From Hydrogenothermaceae bacterium (lineage in GTDB: Bacteria; Aquificota; Aquificia; Aquificales; Hydrogenothermaceae): a DNA stretch of 14,505 bases. The DNA is taken from positions 1-14,505 of the forward strand of contig JALSSG010000108.1 in assembly GCA_026984355.1 (NCBI GenBank). Reading direction: 5' to 3'. Shown piece by piece: positions 14,137-14,505 of this stretch (within the stretch, counting starts at the first letter, position 1; each line of letters opens with the position of its first letter). A model generated the notes under the pieces. That model had not been told where the DNA came from and ran no database searches. It worked only from the letters and a program-made list of their open reading frames with translations. A program made the position numbers and the translations under genes.

Positions 14137-14505
14137 ATGGGAAAGATTTTTCTAACAATCATAACTGTAATATCAATGCTTTTCTTAAGCACAGATATAT
14201 ACAAAGCAGAAGCAAAAGGCTTTAAATTCAATAGCTATAAAAGTTATAAAAGCTATAAACAACCACAGAAAAAATCTACATTAGACCATTCATTTAATAA
14301 GGTGAAAAAATCTAAAAACCAAACGCCTATATTCCAAAAACAATGGTTTAAATGGTTTATAGGAGGAATGATTTTTGGAGCTTTACTATCATTTTTGATG
14401 GGATACGGATTTCATTTTGGAATGCCGGGATTATTAGAAATTATAATAATAGGATTACTAGTCTATCTTATTTATAAATACTTTAAAACAAAAAAAGAAG
14501 AATAC
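14137..14505 (+). CDS. Tim44-like domain membrane protein, N-terminal part
   Basis: The reading frame is open from ATG 14137, with AAGGAG six bases upstream, through the right edge, giving 123 residues without the C-terminus. A signal sequence (about 1-26, ending near KAEA) is followed by a basic low-complexity stretch with three SYK repeats (33-41). Two hydrophobic segments come next (about 73-91, Gly-rich FIGGMIFGALLSFLMG, and about 98-116). This order of signal, Ser/Tyr-rich basic stretch and Gly-rich membrane pair is typical of bacterial proteins ending in a Tim44-like domain, which is not in the window. Function in bacteria is poorly known. It starts 29 bases after xer on the same strand and is probably co-transcribed. 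The identification rests on the N-terminal half only. Confidence 0.6.
   Translation, partial: MGKIFLTIITVISMLFLSTDIYKAEAKGFKFNSYKSYKSYKQPQKKSTLDHSFNKVKKSKNQTPIFQKQWFKWFIGGMIFGALLSFLMGYGFHFGMPGLLEIIIIGLLVYLIYKYFKTKKEEY

Overview
The window is strongly AT-rich, and its proteins are rich in Lys, Glu and Ile. Gene packing is tight: most neighbours abut or overlap by 1 to 40 bases. Together with a cmr-type CRISPR module, a very long ClpB with an interrupted N-domain, UbiX and a GlcF/HdrD-like Fe-S protein, this suggests a thermophilic bacterium of the low-GC Aquificales, such as the Sulfurihydrogenibium/Persephonella group. That placement is inference from composition and gene content, not a database match.

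Left end (1-1940, minus strand): the edge of a type III CRISPR-Cas locus. A four-helix membrane protein with a C-terminal CARF-like domain is read first, and cmr1 follows, running off the left edge. CARF domains bind the cyclic oligoadenylates made by the Cas10 subunit, so this protein is a candidate membrane effector. A perfect 10-bp inverted repeat overlaps its start codon. No CRISPR array or cas10/cmr2 lies in the window.

Middle (2005-7667): housekeeping genes. phhB (pterin-4a-carbinolamine dehydratase) diverges from a two-gene unit of a TTG-started 67-residue winged-helix protein and a GlcF/HdrD-like Fe-S oxidoreductase. That unit ends at a hairpin overlapping its stop codon and meets pncA (nicotinamidase) head-on. 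serS (seryl-tRNA synthetase) overlaps a TolC-family outer-membrane protein by one base. The TolC gene converges on a DedA-family membrane protein whose only well-placed start appears to be AUA.

Right part (7751-14505): clpB, with a roughly 145-residue insertion in its N-domain and a duplicated M-domain segment, ends at a textbook intrinsic terminator. An RlmD/TrmA-type rRNA uracil methyltransferase starts three bases past that terminator's T-run. Next come a CPBP intramembrane protease (minus strand) and, divergent from it, ubiX, xer (tyrosine recombinase) and the first part of a Tim44-like membrane protein that runs off the right edge.

The most interesting candidate is the membrane-CARF gene with its start-codon inverted repeat. 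Next are the non-canonical AUA start of dedA and the unusual ClpB architecture. No tRNA, rRNA, insertion sequence or gene-free stretch over 300 bases was seen.
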